Shown: positions 39,381 through 47,440 of the stretch, in pieces | Position numbering within the stretch: position 1 is the first letter of the stretch | Layout: every line of letters begins with the position of its first letter | DNA from: Colwellia psychrerythraea | Lineage (GTDB): Bacteria; Pseudomonadota; Gammaproteobacteria; Enterobacterales; Alteromonadaceae | Direction of reading: 5' to 3' | Assembly: GCF_000764185.1 (NCBI RefSeq) | Contig: NZ_JQEC01000029.1 | Location: 1 to 64,000, forward strand | Length of the DNA: 64,000 nucleotides | Program-made: the position numbers and the translations under genes | The notes under the pieces: generated by a model | What the model was told of the DNA's origin: nothing | The model's input: only the letters and a program-made list of their open reading frames with translations | Databases searched by the model: none

Positions 39381-40298
39381 TCACCTTCTCGCCCAATAAA
39401 TCACCTCTTGTTCAGTCAAAAACTGTTCGGCATATTCTCCTTGTAAAAGTGCTAGGGTTGCTAAAATCCCTGCTTGAATACATTGTGGCGCTACCGCGGT
39501 AATGGACCGTGGCGCATCTATTATTGGCCAACCTGTTTTCGCATTTAATACATGACCATAACGAACCCCGTCTTTCATTAGGTATCGCCTAGAATCCCCG
39601 CTGGTGGCCAATGCCCCTTGTTTAAGGGCAACAACCATATCTTGCGGTTGGTCAAGTACATCACTTTCAGGGTTTTCAATCGCTACCTGCCATGCTTGCT
39701 TATTATGTCTTGGCCCGGTGACTGCTATATCTCCACCTAAATTGACCAAAATAGGCTCATCAGTTAACAGTTTTGCTAATAATATGCAGCGGTCAACGGC
39801 ATATTCTTTACCTATGCCACCAAAATCTAATTCCATGTATTGTGGTAAGGTTATACTTTGTTGATCATAAATAACTTTTGTCCAATCCACTAACTTAGCC
39901 TGTTTTTTAACTTCTGTTGCACTAGGGAAGTTTTTACACTCACCGCTTAGGCTATCAAAAGCCCACACTTTTCTTAGTACACCTGAGGTAATGTCAAACA
40001 GTCCATCACTTAATTGATAACATTGTTCTGCAAAATTAAGCAATAAATAAGTTTCTTCATCGATTGCATTTTTCTGGCCTTCACTGCTATTTATTTGGCC
40101 ACAAATACTTAAGCTGTCATAACGACTGTACTTGTCTTCAATCCGCCAAACTTCATTACTAACACATTGAGCAACTTTTTTAGCTAAACTTTTGTTTTGT
40201 GTTTGAATTATCACTTCGCATGGACTGGCCATAGCATTAAAATTAATGTTATGGCCATGCTTTTTATGCTCTATTTGAACCGAACGTGTTTTATGCAT
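39381..40298 (-). CDS. apbE: FAD:protein FMN transferase, ApbE family
   Basis: The protein has 305 residues. ApbE enzymes attach FMN to a threonine of target proteins such as NqrB/NqrC, using FAD and Mg. Motifs: MASPCEVIIQTQ near the N-terminus, LDFGGIGKEYAVDRCI near residue 155-170, and VLNAKTGWPI near residue 255 with the metal-binding region. It lacks a lipobox or signal peptide, and in this operon it follows DUF3570 and DUF4266 genes. That combination is frequent and may build a flavinylated redox chain in the periplasm (inference). Confidence 0.92.
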   Translation of the reverse strand: MHKTRSVQIEHKKHGHNINFNAMASPCEVIIQTQNKSLAKKVAQCVSNEVWRIEDKYSRYDSLSICGQINSSEGQKNAIDEETYLLLNFAEQCYQLSDGLFDITSGVLRKVWAFDSLSGECKNFPSATEVKKQAKLVDWTKVIYDQQSITLPQYMELDFGGIGKEYAVDRCILLAKLLTDEPILVNLGGDIAVTGPRHNKQAWQVAIENPESDVLDQPQDMVVALKQGALATSGDSRRYLMKDGVRYGHVLNAKTGWPIIDAPRSITAVAPQCIQAGILATLALLQGEYAEQFLTEQEVIYWARR

Positions 40299-40340
40299 AT
40301 TGATGTCAAAAACAACTCAAGGTCAGTAGATAATTATCGG

Positions 40341-41717
40341 CTAAAATGAATAACTCACTTGGGCAATAATCGCCTCAACAACAGGATAGATATTTTGTGT
40401 TTGTAATGCCTCTGGCTCTGTAAAGCCGGAACTTGTTGGCATTTGTCGGTAATATTCAAGCCTGAATGATAGTTCATTACCACCATTAAGTGTCATACCA
40501 TATTTTGCCCCAACAGTAACCGAAGTCATCTCACCAATTCGATAGTCTGCACTAACAAAAACTGTTTTTTCTTGCTGTACAATAATATAAGGCTGGTAAA
40601 AATTCGCAGCACTTTGCTGGTAAAATCTAATATGTGGTTCAATATAACTTGTTCGGCCAACAGGGATAGCAAAGCGAGTATCAATAGTATGAGAGCTAAT
40701 GCCCCAGTCGTCCCACATATAACGATACGAGACATCGGCAATAGTGTTAAGCAAGCTATCATCAAAATGATATTTAGCTTGCATAAAAGTACTCTGCTTT
40801 ATCCGTGAATCAGGACGATTTTCATAAATATAATCCTGTGCCATGCCATCGTTATTTAAAACACTGACAACCTTAAATGGGTCAGTTAAATAGCCATCAA
40901 CCATTGAATAAGAATAATTAAATGCAGTGATCATGCGCCTGTTTATCACTTGGCTAAAACCAACCAGCACATCAGCCGTACTTTTATTTTCGCTGTCCCC
41001 TACCCTTGTTTTCGCAAATTCAGTATCCCAATCTGACGCACTAGAATCGCCAACTAACATGGATGAAAGTGGCTTTGGAATGCCTCCTTCAGGGGTAAAG
41101 GTATCTTGAAAAAAACTTAAACCCATCGAAATAGTCGAATTTTTTCGATTAAAGTCATAAGCTAAATTACCATTAATGCCTAAAGATAAATAATCATACT
41201 CTTTTGATAAATGCCCGCCAGCACTACCGGTGATATTCTCCGTCAATGGTTGTGTCCACTGGCCATTAAGCTGAACACGGGTATCCTTAAAGGTATCATC
41301 AAGGGGTGTTTCACCTGCGGCTGTAACATACTGACCATTGCCTGAAGGACGAGTAAATGTTTGCGCATTAGGCTGAGCAACAGCACCGTTGGCTGATGCG
41401 CCAGTTAAGGCATCAATAGTTAGTTTTAAAGTTAGAACTTCATCATTAGCAAAAGTTTTTGTGCCCGCAATGATAGCTTCACTGGCACTAACTCTGTCAA
41501 CTTCTGAGTAAAGCAGAAAAGCGCTATCAAATTGCCACTCGTCAACGTCTTGTGCCTGCGTTGCGCATGAGGCAACAACACTCGTGCCCAGTAAGGCACT
41601 TGTTGCTAAAGATAATGCTGCTTTGATATTTATTTTTTTAGTACTATTTCCCTCTGTATTTTTCAACCTAGGATTATTCAACTTAGTACTTTTCGCCTTG
41701 GCATTATTATTGTTCAT
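40341..41717 (-). CDS. DUF3570 outer-membrane beta-barrel-like protein
   Basis: This 458-residue protein has an N-terminal basic stretch and a signal peptide at residues about 28-55 (IKAALSLATSALLGTSVVAS ending in a CATQAQ-like site). The rest alternates polar and hydrophobic residues with many aromatic ends, such as YDYLSLGINGNLAYDFNRKN, and finishes in AQVSYSF, a typical outer-membrane barrel C-terminus. It matches the DUF3570 pattern. It is co-transcribed with the lipoprotein gene (1-bp overlap) and apbE. Confidence 0.9.
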   Translation of the reverse strand: MNNNNAKAKSTKLNNPRLKNTEGNSTKKINIKAALSLATSALLGTSVVASCATQAQDVDEWQFDSAFLLYSEVDRVSASEAIIAGTKTFANDEVLTLKLTIDALTGASANGAVAQPNAQTFTRPSGNGQYVTAAGETPLDDTFKDTRVQLNGQWTQPLTENITGSAGGHLSKEYDYLSLGINGNLAYDFNRKNSTISMGLSFFQDTFTPEGGIPKPLSSMLVGDSSASDWDTEFAKTRVGDSENKSTADVLVGFSQVINRRMITAFNYSYSMVDGYLTDPFKVVSVLNNDGMAQDYIYENRPDSRIKQSTFMQAKYHFDDSLLNTIADVSYRYMWDDWGISSHTIDTRFAIPVGRTSYIEPHIRFYQQSAANFYQPYIIVQQEKTVFVSADYRIGEMTSVTVGAKYGMTLNGGNELSFRLEYYRQMPTSSGFTEPEALQTQNIYPVVEAIIAQVSYSF

Positions 41718-42001
41718 TAGTTACACCCACAACCGCCACCACCAAAACTTTTTCCGCCACTGGATGCTTCTTTAGAAAAGTAAATATGGTCATCTAAAGC
41801 CGAATCAATGGGACTAGATGTTAACGCCATTGCCTTTTTTGCTAATAAATCACGTTCCCAAGGCTCTACACCTAAACTACTACAGCCACTAAGGCTAGTC
41901 ATAACAACCGCTAGTAAGGTAAGTTTAAATTTTGGTTGGTGGAATTGAACAGTCTTTTTCAAGAATAATTTATTTAAGGGGAAGTGGCGCGTTTTCATCA
42001 T
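41717..42001 (-). CDS. DUF4266 lipoprotein
   Basis: This 94-residue protein has a lipobox, LSGC near residue 37-40, preceded by a basic stretch and a hydrophobic core (LTLLAVVMT). The mature part has VEPWERDLLAKKAMALTSSP and DHIYFSKEASSGGKSFGGGG, ending CGCN, which is the DUF4266 signature. Partner of the DUF3570 and apbE genes. The start ATG is one of two consecutive; the 35-residue lead before the hydrophobic core is long, so a downstream start is possible. Confidence 0.88.
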   Translation of the reverse strand: MMKTRHFPLNKLFLKKTVQFHQPKFKLTLLAVVMTSLSGCSSLGVEPWERDLLAKKAMALTSSPIDSALDDHIYFSKEASSGGKSFGGGGCGCN

Positions 42002-42174
42002 GACCTCGGTTGCTTTTATTCATATGAATTTTTAATGGGTACTTAACTAACTGTTTAATTTCATCTTCATTCATTTTACCTGCAAATAAGCCCCGATGGC
42101 GATACTTTAATATGAGATTATCATCTTGATCACCTTCAAGAGCATTCGCAAAGTTATTTATTCCTTAAAGAAAG
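42000..42174 (-). pseudogene. Possible remnant of a gene upstream of the DUF4266 gene
   Basis: A frame without a start reads NALEGDQDDNLILKYRHRGL and continues FAGKMNEDEIKQLVKYPLK to a stop inside the DUF4266 start region. The sequence looks protein-like. A thioredoxin-like gene often sits in this operon position, so this may be its decayed C-terminus, but that is a guess. A stop codon lies immediately before the fragment. Confidence 0.3.
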
Positions 42175-42225
42175 ACTTATCTATATACTTCACCGCGATG
42201 ATATTAATAAATAAATTACTTAACA

Positions 42226-42528
42226 GTGACTATCAATAAGCCACATGCTTTATTGTATTTCTTATTATGCTTTTGCTTTTTAAGTACAAGTTATGCTCAA
42301 ACTTGCTTATCAGAAACTAACATATCAACAGGCTCTTACTGCCAAGTTGAGGCGGAAGACAACCACGAACCGAGCATTACTTTAAGCAATTTCATTTATC
42401 TAGCTAAGCTTGGAAACCCAAGTAAAATCATTGTCTACTCCCCTGCAGAAAATCCTCAACTTCAGATTTTACCTTGCTGTAATCGTGGCCCGCCCAGGCA
42501 CGCTAACTCTATTAACCACAGCAACTAA
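42226..42528 (+). CDS. Small exported hypothetical protein
   Basis: The frame has 100 residues and begins at GTG 42226. A signal peptide fits residues about 1-24 (LLYFLLCFCFLSTSYAQ). The mature part has four cysteines, including C-C near the end (PCCNRGPPRH), so it may be periplasmic with disulfides. The family is not recognised. It is divergent from the DUF4266 operon and upstream of nhaD by 119 bp. Confidence 0.55.
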   Translation: MTINKPHALLYFLLCFCFLSTSYAQTCLSETNISTGSYCQVEAEDNHEPSITLSNFIYLAKLGNPSKIIVYSPAENPQLQILPCCNRGPPRHANSINHSN

Positions 42529-42647
42529 TACCATAAGCCGGCAATAAACATTGCTAAAAGGCTAGTATTTCCTCTTATTTATAGCGCTGTTATCACTAAT
42601 TATATAAATGGTGATAACACGCTCTTATTTCTTAGCAGTCAATTATT

Positions 42648-43892
42648 ATGATTAATACCGTTATTCTCACCCTAGTTATCATCAGCTTTTTAATGATAAT
42701 CACCGAAGATTTCATCCATATTAACAAAGCCAAAACAACACTTTTTTTTGGTACTCTTTGTTGGATCCTCGCATTTGTTTTTCCAATTAACCAAAACATT
42801 CCCAGTGAAACAAGCCATCAGCTTAATGAAAATTTATTGGAAATTGCCACTCTATGGTTATTTCTTATGTCAGCCATGACTTTTGTTGCTTATTTGAATA
42901 GCAAAGGTTTTATCTCGGCTCTAGTACAACGAGTGTTACCTGCAGCTATTTCTGAACGTGGTTTAATGTTTGTTATTGCCATTTTTGCCTTTGTTTTCTC
43001 TTCTTTTGCCGATAACGTCACGGCAACGCTTGTTTCTATCGCTGTGGTAATGAACTTACAATTAGAGGTAAAAAAACGCTTAAAGTTCGCCACTTTAATA
43101 ATATTTGCCGTTAACAGTGGCGGTGTTTCACTTATTACCGGTGATGTCACTACCCTAATGATATTTCTAGAAGATAAAGTCACTATTGCTAACTTACTTA
43201 TCTTAATTTTACCTTCTTTTATCGGCGTATTAACGTTAGCAAGCTTATTATCAATAAACCTCAGTGGCGAGGTTAAGTTAGCGCAAATACGTATTAAAAT
43301 TGAAAAAGCCGATACTATTATTGCGCTTATTTTTTTATTAACTATTTCAGGTACCTTACTCGCCAATGTATTGTTTAAGATCCCACCGGTATTAAGTTTT
43401 TTGTTTGGCTTATCGGTGATGTTTTTAGTGGCAAGCTATCTACCGAAAAAAAACAATCAAGATGTTTTACACTATATTAGAGAAGTAGAATTTGATGCGT
43501 TACTGTTCTTTTTAGGTGTGCTACTTCTTGTGGGTATTTTGAAACAAATTGGTGTGTTAAATGGCTTTACTGATCTTTATCAATACCTACCAGCCATGGT
43601 AGTTAACTATTTAGTTGGTTTTATGTCATCGGTAATTGACAACGTACCATTAACCGCCGCCTTATTAAAATCTGGTGTTGATATGAAAGTCACCGAGTGG
43701 TTAATGCTAACTTATGCCACGGGGGTCGGTGGCTCCATTTTAGTAATCGGCTCAGCCGCTGGTATAATTGCCATGAGCAAAATTAACGAATTGAATTTCA
43801 TTAGTTATTTACGCAATGCTTTATATTTGATTATTGCTTATACCGTGGGTTATATCGGGGTGTATTTCGCCGCTAATTGGCTAATTGGCTAA
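42648..43892 (+). CDS. nhaD: Na+/H+ antiporter NhaD
   Basis: This 414-residue inner-membrane protein has about 11-12 hydrophobic segments. The ArsB/NhaD superfamily signatures are visible: FSSFADNVTATLVSIAVVMN near residue 123, FAVNSGGVSLITGDVTTLMI near 158, and SSVIDNVPLTAALLKSG near 330. It exchanges sodium or lithium for protons and suits a marine organism. It has no operon partner. A hairpin follows at 43915-43943. Confidence 0.94.
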   Translation: MINTVILTLVIISFLMIITEDFIHINKAKTTLFFGTLCWILAFVFPINQNIPSETSHQLNENLLEIATLWLFLMSAMTFVAYLNSKGFISALVQRVLPAAISERGLMFVIAIFAFVFSSFADNVTATLVSIAVVMNLQLEVKKRLKFATLIIFAVNSGGVSLITGDVTTLMIFLEDKVTIANLLILILPSFIGVLTLASLLSINLSGEVKLAQIRIKIEKADTIIALIFLLTISGTLLANVLFKIPPVLSFLFGLSVMFLVASYLPKKNNQDVLHYIREVEFDALLFFLGVLLLVGILKQIGVLNGFTDLYQYLPAMVVNYLVGFMSSVIDNVPLTAALLKSGVDMKVTEWLMLTYATGVGGSILVIGSAAGIIAMSKINELNFISYLRNALYLIIAYTVGYIGVYFAANWLIG

Positions 43893-43914
43893 AAATATCG
43901 GCCGATATAGAATA

Positions 43915-43943
43915 GTAGATAGCAGGATAAATCTGCTATCTAC
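43915..43943 (+). terminator. Stem-loop downstream of nhaD
   Basis: GTAGATAGCAG / CTGCTATCTAC is a perfect 11-bp stem with a 7-nt loop, 22 bp past the nhaD stop. No T-run follows, so it may be a 3' mRNA hairpin rather than a full terminator. The short frame over it (43885-44091) has no support. Confidence 0.55.
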
Positions 43944-44117
43944 CTTAGACTTTGATCATTTATTTGAAAAACTGACATCGACTTCATCTTATAAAATGAC
44001 GGCTCATAAGTTGAAATATCCGAAGCACAATCAACAGAATGAATCTAATATTTCCGCTTGTGTTATAATTATCAGCAAATCATGGACATAATTATAGTCT
44101 TTTTAGATTAAAACTGA

Positions 44118-44888
44118 ATGTTTAAAAACACCCTAAAGTTTAATAAATTCATTTATTTATTGATATTCTCAATAGTACCCACATCATTAGTCGCTAAAGA
44201 ACTATTGATGTTAACTGACGATGGACCGCCACATATGATTGCCGCCTCGAATAGCGGTATTGATGTAGATATAGCCCGTGAGGTATTACAACGAATGGGT
44301 CATACGGTTAAGCTTGGTTTTGCACCATTAGACCGTACCAAACGACAAGTTGAGAATAAACAAGCCGATTTGTTTTTACCGACATTTTTTCAACATGATA
44401 CCGATGAGTTATTTTTCTCTGTACCTATCATATCTTACCGCCCAACTGTATTTAGTTTAAAAAAAGATCACTTAATGTTTAAAGCGATTTCAGATTTACT
44501 CGGTTTGAGGTTAGTGACTTTCCAAGGTGCTGCCGGTTATTTTGGCGACGAATTCGTGAAAGTTTCAAAATTCAAAAACTATGCTGAGCTACATGACATG
44601 TCAAAATTTCCAGAAATGTTAATAAAAGCAAGGTGTGATGTTGTAGTGTTGGATTACTACATCTTTTATTACTATTTACAAGAGTATCTAAAACGAAACA
44701 ATACACCAGATTTTAACGTCGACATGATTGACAGCTTTCAGTTGTTCCCTGAAGTTAAAGCACACGTTGGCTTTCATGATAAGAAGCTACGAAATGAATT
44801 TAATAAGCAATTCCTGCTGTACCAAAGCCAAGCAAAAGACAAAGCAGTAATACATAGATACTTAGGAAATATGATCCCCTCACAGTAA
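44118..44888 (+). CDS. Periplasmic solute-binding protein, family 3 type
   Basis: The precursor has 256 residues with a signal peptide of about 26 residues (FIYLLIFSIVPTSLVAKE). The PBP2 fold is suggested by PPHMIAASNSGIDVDIAREV near residue 38, ADLFLPTFFQHDTDELFFS near 85 and LRLVTFQGAAGYFG near 137. Such stand-alone binding proteins without a permease are common in Alteromonadales. Some act as sensors. The ligand is unknown. Confidence 0.82.
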   Translation: MFKNTLKFNKFIYLLIFSIVPTSLVAKELLMLTDDGPPHMIAASNSGIDVDIAREVLQRMGHTVKLGFAPLDRTKRQVENKQADLFLPTFFQHDTDELFFSVPIISYRPTVFSLKKDHLMFKAISDLLGLRLVTFQGAAGYFGDEFVKVSKFKNYAELHDMSKFPEMLIKARCDVVVLDYYIFYYYLQEYLKRNNTPDFNVDMIDSFQLFPEVKAHVGFHDKKLRNEFNKQFLLYQSQAKDKAVIHRYLGNMIPSQ

Positions 44889-45129
44889 GTTCATTTTTAT
44901 TTTAACTCCCTTATTACGTAAGTAAGAGACACCAAGAAACGCCCTTTCTATTTTGTTAGATAGTACATTAGTGCATTATATAATCTTTGAAGTGAAAAAT
45001 TTCATTTAATGGTTCAAATTACTCTAATACTAACTCATTGTAACAATGACTTTTTATACAGGTAACGGTATTTACAGCTGTTTGCGTGAAATAATACAAA
45101 ATGTCATGTTTAAACATGACATTTTGTCG
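44889..45129. other. Gene-free stretch with a 32-bp perfect palindrome
   Basis: I find no frame here. A perfect palindrome of 32 bases lies at 45096-45127 (centre TGTTTAAACA, arms ending ACAAAATGTC and GACATTTTGT). It is too symmetric for chance and leads into attC-like sequence at 45130. It could be a terminator in both directions. Confidence 0.5.
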
Positions 45130-45243
45130 TCTAATAAGCTGTTGAACTAAAGCGCTTCGTGGGGAATGCCAGCCCCTGAATTATCTCTGCATTCCAGCCA
45201 AACTTTACTTGCTACATCAATCCTTTTTGGAGGCAAGTTATAA
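45130..45243 (+). other. Degenerate attC-like site
   Basis: It starts TCTAATAAGCTGTTGAAC, close to the attC start ACATAACAAGCTGTTCAAG at 1270-1297 (minus), and ends with a GTTATAA box (45237-45243). In between, GGAATGC and GCATTCC can pair. The boxes are imperfect, so this is a weak call that depends on the stronger sites nearby. Confidence 0.4.
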
Positions 45244-45246
45244 CAA

Positions 45247-45363
45247 CACTCAGACAACAGTTACTTGACTGTATGCAAGTGCGACACTTTTCAATTAGAA
45301 CACAGAGATGAAATAGGACCTGAATGTCCTAGTTGCCATAATGCTGAGATAGTATTGATATGA
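45247..45363 (+). pseudogene. Zinc-ribbon-like gene remnant
   Basis: A frame without a start codon reads YLTVCKCDTFQLEHRDEIGP and ECPSCHNAEIVLI, then stops. The CxC...CPSC spacing resembles small zinc-binding proteins. A stop lies just upstream, at the attC-like GTTATAA box. It is probably the decayed gene of a cassette. Confidence 0.4.
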
Positions 45364-45588
45364 ATTATATTACCCAACAAGCAGTTAGTGCGGTTTCGAA
45401 CGTTCTAGTTGAGTGGTTAAAGTGTTAATTATGCGCTGAAAAAAGCGATATTGGAGGATTCGTTTGTCTTGAATAAAGCCCCTGATAAGGTAAACTGGAT
45501 TGATAACGTTGAGCAAAATAGAGTAAGGAAGCTATTGAAAATGCAATTTATGGATAATCACCTTCCTACTACTGAAATAACTCAATAA
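45360..45588 (+). pseudogene. Frameshifted small cassette gene, unknown function
   Basis: ATG at 45360 opens MNYITQQAVSAVSNVLVEWL, which stops after two more residues. In another frame the sequence continues NYALKKAILEDSFVLNKAPD and DNVEQNRVRKLLKMQF to a stop at 45586-45588. One inserted or lost base would join them into a protein of about 75 residues. It ends right before an attC site, like an intact cassette gene would. Confidence 0.45.
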
Positions 45589-45660
45589 ACAAAAAACATA
45601 TTGGCTACAGGACATTTATCTCTCATGCTTCGACAAGAGATAAATGCTTAATTGTTATAA
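45584..45660 (+). other. attC-like recombination site
   Basis: It has the arms GGACATTTATCTCT and AGAGATAAATG around a loop with CATGCTTCGACA. It is followed by CTTAATT and the R' box GTTATAA (45654-45660). The R'' box (AATAAAC) is degenerate. The hairpin and R' box fit an attC of the same type as at 2584-2675. It precedes the gene at 45685. Confidence 0.65.
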
Positions 45661-45684
45661 GCCCATTATTATCATGGAGAGTAA

Positions 45685-46119
45685 ATGGATCAAAATACAA
45701 TAAATGGATTAATTGGTGGAGCTTTATTAGCTTATGTTATCCCTAAACTTAGCCCTTATATCGACAAGTATCTTAAGCGAATTTTTGGCTTTCTATTAAA
45801 TACAGTACTTAAGCCTCTTAAAGGTTACTTTAGAAATAAACGATTAAATAGGCTTAAAGAGTTTCGTATAATGAGGGTTAATAATTCTGCGGTGACTATG
45901 CAGGTTGTCAGGGCTCATACATATTTCATTCTCTTTTGGGGAGTTATTGCTTTTTATATGAATCTGCTCACTGAGCCTGATTTTCCTGCCATTCTTGATA
46001 AAAGCTTTGTCTTTGGTATGTTTTTGACTAGTCCAATATATATATTTGAGCTTTTATGGTTATCAGCAGACGGTAAAGCTAAAAAGTTGGTAAAAAACAG
46101 AGGTAGGCTGGGCTTATAA
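45685..46119 (+). CDS. Hypothetical membrane protein, probably cassette-borne
   Basis: This 144-residue protein has hydrophobic segments at residues about 8-22, 73-93 and 105-125. Between them is a basic region (KGYFRNKRLNRLKEFRIMR). No family is recognised. ATGGAGAG lies before the ATG. The gene starts 25 bp after a GTTATAA attC box and its stop lies within TTATAAG, which opens an attC-like half-site. It therefore looks like an integron cassette in the plus orientation. Confidence 0.68.
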   Translation: MDQNTINGLIGGALLAYVIPKLSPYIDKYLKRIFGFLLNTVLKPLKGYFRNKRLNRLKEFRIMRVNNSAVTMQVVRAHTYFILFWGVIAFYMNLLTEPDFPAILDKSFVFGMFLTSPIYIFELLWLSADGKAKKLVKNRGRLGL

Positions 46120-46165
46120 GTCATTAAAGAAGGACTAAAAACAACGGGTTGTTAGCAGGGTTTAC
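46113..46165 (+). other. Truncated attC-like site
   Basis: TTATAAGTCATTAAAGAAGG followed by ACTAAAAACA aligns with the start of the site at 2584-2675 (minus: TTATAACAAGCAATTTAACA then GGACTAAAAACA). The second half is not found; instead AACAACGGGTTGTT forms a short hairpin. It looks like an attC cut short. Confidence 0.5.
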
Positions 46166-46244
46166 CTTTAAACCACTTGAAGCGGAAAAATCTCTAACTC
46201 CTCCTATTTTTTGATGTTATTACATATCCAGACCTATCTGTTCC

Positions 46245-46757
46245 CTAATATTGATCCATCATGCTTATGTTTGGTAAAGGTGAATCAAAGTCATCAATTC
46301 CAAATTCTTTAGAAAGTTGTGGACATGCAACTTTTTGAGGGTTAACTAAATGAATAATTTCGGATTTAGGGTCTATAACCTTACCTTCCATCTCGATCAT
46401 TTTTTCAATACCTGGTGGCGTATAAAAAATAATCATTCTGACTTGAGTATTCGATTCATTACGAAATGCACGCTTGCTTCTAGGGTGACACATCACAAAA
46501 GTGCCTGTTGTTGCCACAATTCTATTTTTTCCATCATAAAAGACCATTTCACCTTTGGTGATCAAGAAAGATTCATCTTCTCGATGGTGCAGATGAAATG
46601 GTCCACCATCACCGGGGTTAACAAGTGCTTCCATTAATGAAAAACGGCCCTCAGTTTCTTCACCGGTCATAATAAAACGATAAATATTACCCATAGACTC
46701 AATGTGAATCCCGTCTTCTGGCTTTCGTACCACAATATTTGTGTAATTGTTATCCAT
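46245..46757 (-). CDS. Cupin-domain protein
   Basis: This 170-residue protein has one cupin barrel. Motif 1 is GDGGPFHLHHREDESFLITK near residue 50, with metal ligands H-x-H and E. Motif 2 is CHPRSKRAFRNES near residue 90. It resembles small quercetinase-like or mannose-6-phosphate-isomerase-like cupins of unknown substrate. It follows the DUF2938 gene by 39 bp, so both probably share one transcript. A MerR-type regulator lies across the divergent gap. Confidence 0.85.
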   Translation of the reverse strand: MDNNYTNIVVRKPEDGIHIESMGNIYRFIMTGEETEGRFSLMEALVNPGDGGPFHLHHREDESFLITKGEMVFYDGKNRIVATTGTFVMCHPRSKRAFRNESNTQVRMIIFYTPPGIEKMIEMEGKVIDPKSEIIHLVNPQKVACPQLSKEFGIDDFDSPLPNISMMDQY

Positions 46758-46796
46758 AGTTTTCTCCTGCTTTATTAAATTTGTGTTGTTTACTAC

Positions 46797-47303
46797 TTAG
46801 TGCACCAAAAAAAATGAATTTAGTGTGGCTGATAAAAATAGACCTAAACCGAAAATAAAGTGTGTTACTAAGCTACGGAATCTTGCTAGGTTTGGCTTAG
46901 GCGCTTTTGATGCTGCTATGCCGAAGCCCATGCAAGGCTGCATGATAAAAAAAGGAATTCCCACGGTTAAAATACCAAAAGTTATCGCTGGAATTAGCCT
47001 AGGTGTATTTATCCATTCATTGCCTACAAGCATAATCAGCACAGCCGCAAATACGACACCTGTTAAGTAGTGTGCCGCCCAGCCAACGACTAACTCTGCT
47101 GTAACAGGTTTAGCCGTTGCTATATTGACATGACAAAATGTCCCTTTGCTCATATGGATTAACCATCGACCTACCAATGCATAATTAAGTGGTGCAATGC
47201 CGATAAACCGTTGCAACATTAATGCCCAAAAATCCATTGAGATTGTTGCGCCAACGCCTAAAAAAACACTGTTTAAAATAAGATCCAATAGCTCGTTTTT
47301 CAT
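46797..47303 (-). CDS. DUF2938 family membrane protein
   Basis: This 168-residue protein has four membrane segments. Features of DUF2938 are GVGATISMDFWALMLQRFIG near residue 17, LVGRWLIHMSKGTFCHVNIA near 43, AAHYLTGVVFAAVL near 76, and QPCMGFGIAASKAPKPNLAR near 120. The function is unknown. It is first in a two-gene operon with the cupin gene and is divergent from a merR gene. Confidence 0.88.
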   Translation of the reverse strand: MKNELLDLILNSVFLGVGATISMDFWALMLQRFIGIAPLNYALVGRWLIHMSKGTFCHVNIATAKPVTAELVVGWAAHYLTGVVFAAVLIMLVGNEWINTPRLIPAITFGILTVGIPFFIMQPCMGFGIAASKAPKPNLARFRSLVTHFIFGLGLFLSATLNSFFLVH

Positions 47304-47332
47304 ATAATATTATCCTGATTTTACATTTAATT

Positions 47333-47348
47333 AATGTGCACATATGCA
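47333..47348. promoter_or_regulatory. Palindromic site in the divergent gap
   Basis: TGTGCACATATGCACA is a dyad with 6-bp perfect arms around CATA. It lies 30 bp before the DUF2938 ATG and could bind a second regulator. No consensus is recognised. Confidence 0.35.
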
Positions 47349-47401
47349 CAATTACCATAAAACAACTAGCTATGGGTTGGTGTTGTTGTATCACTTTGGT
47401 T

Positions 47402-47432
47402 ATGATGCCACTTCAAGTTGACTTTAAGTCAA
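47402..47432 (-). promoter_or_regulatory. MerR-type promoter/operator for the DUF2938-cupin operon
   Basis: On the minus strand TTGACT (-35, plus 47427-47432) and CATCAT (-10, plus 47402-47407) are separated by 19 bp. The spacer region holds a dyad, ACTTAAAGTCAACTTGAAGT (16 of 20 symmetric). A 19-bp spacer filled by a dyad is the hallmark of promoters activated by MerR/SoxR-type regulators, and the sequence resembles the SoxR site CCTCAAGTTAACTTGAGG. Confidence 0.65.
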
Positions 47433-47440
47433 GAGCAAAG

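Noticed and set aside
43885..44091. Open frame of 68 codons after nhaD
   Set aside because: It overlaps a stem-loop, has no ribosome binding site and its protein has no coding-like character.
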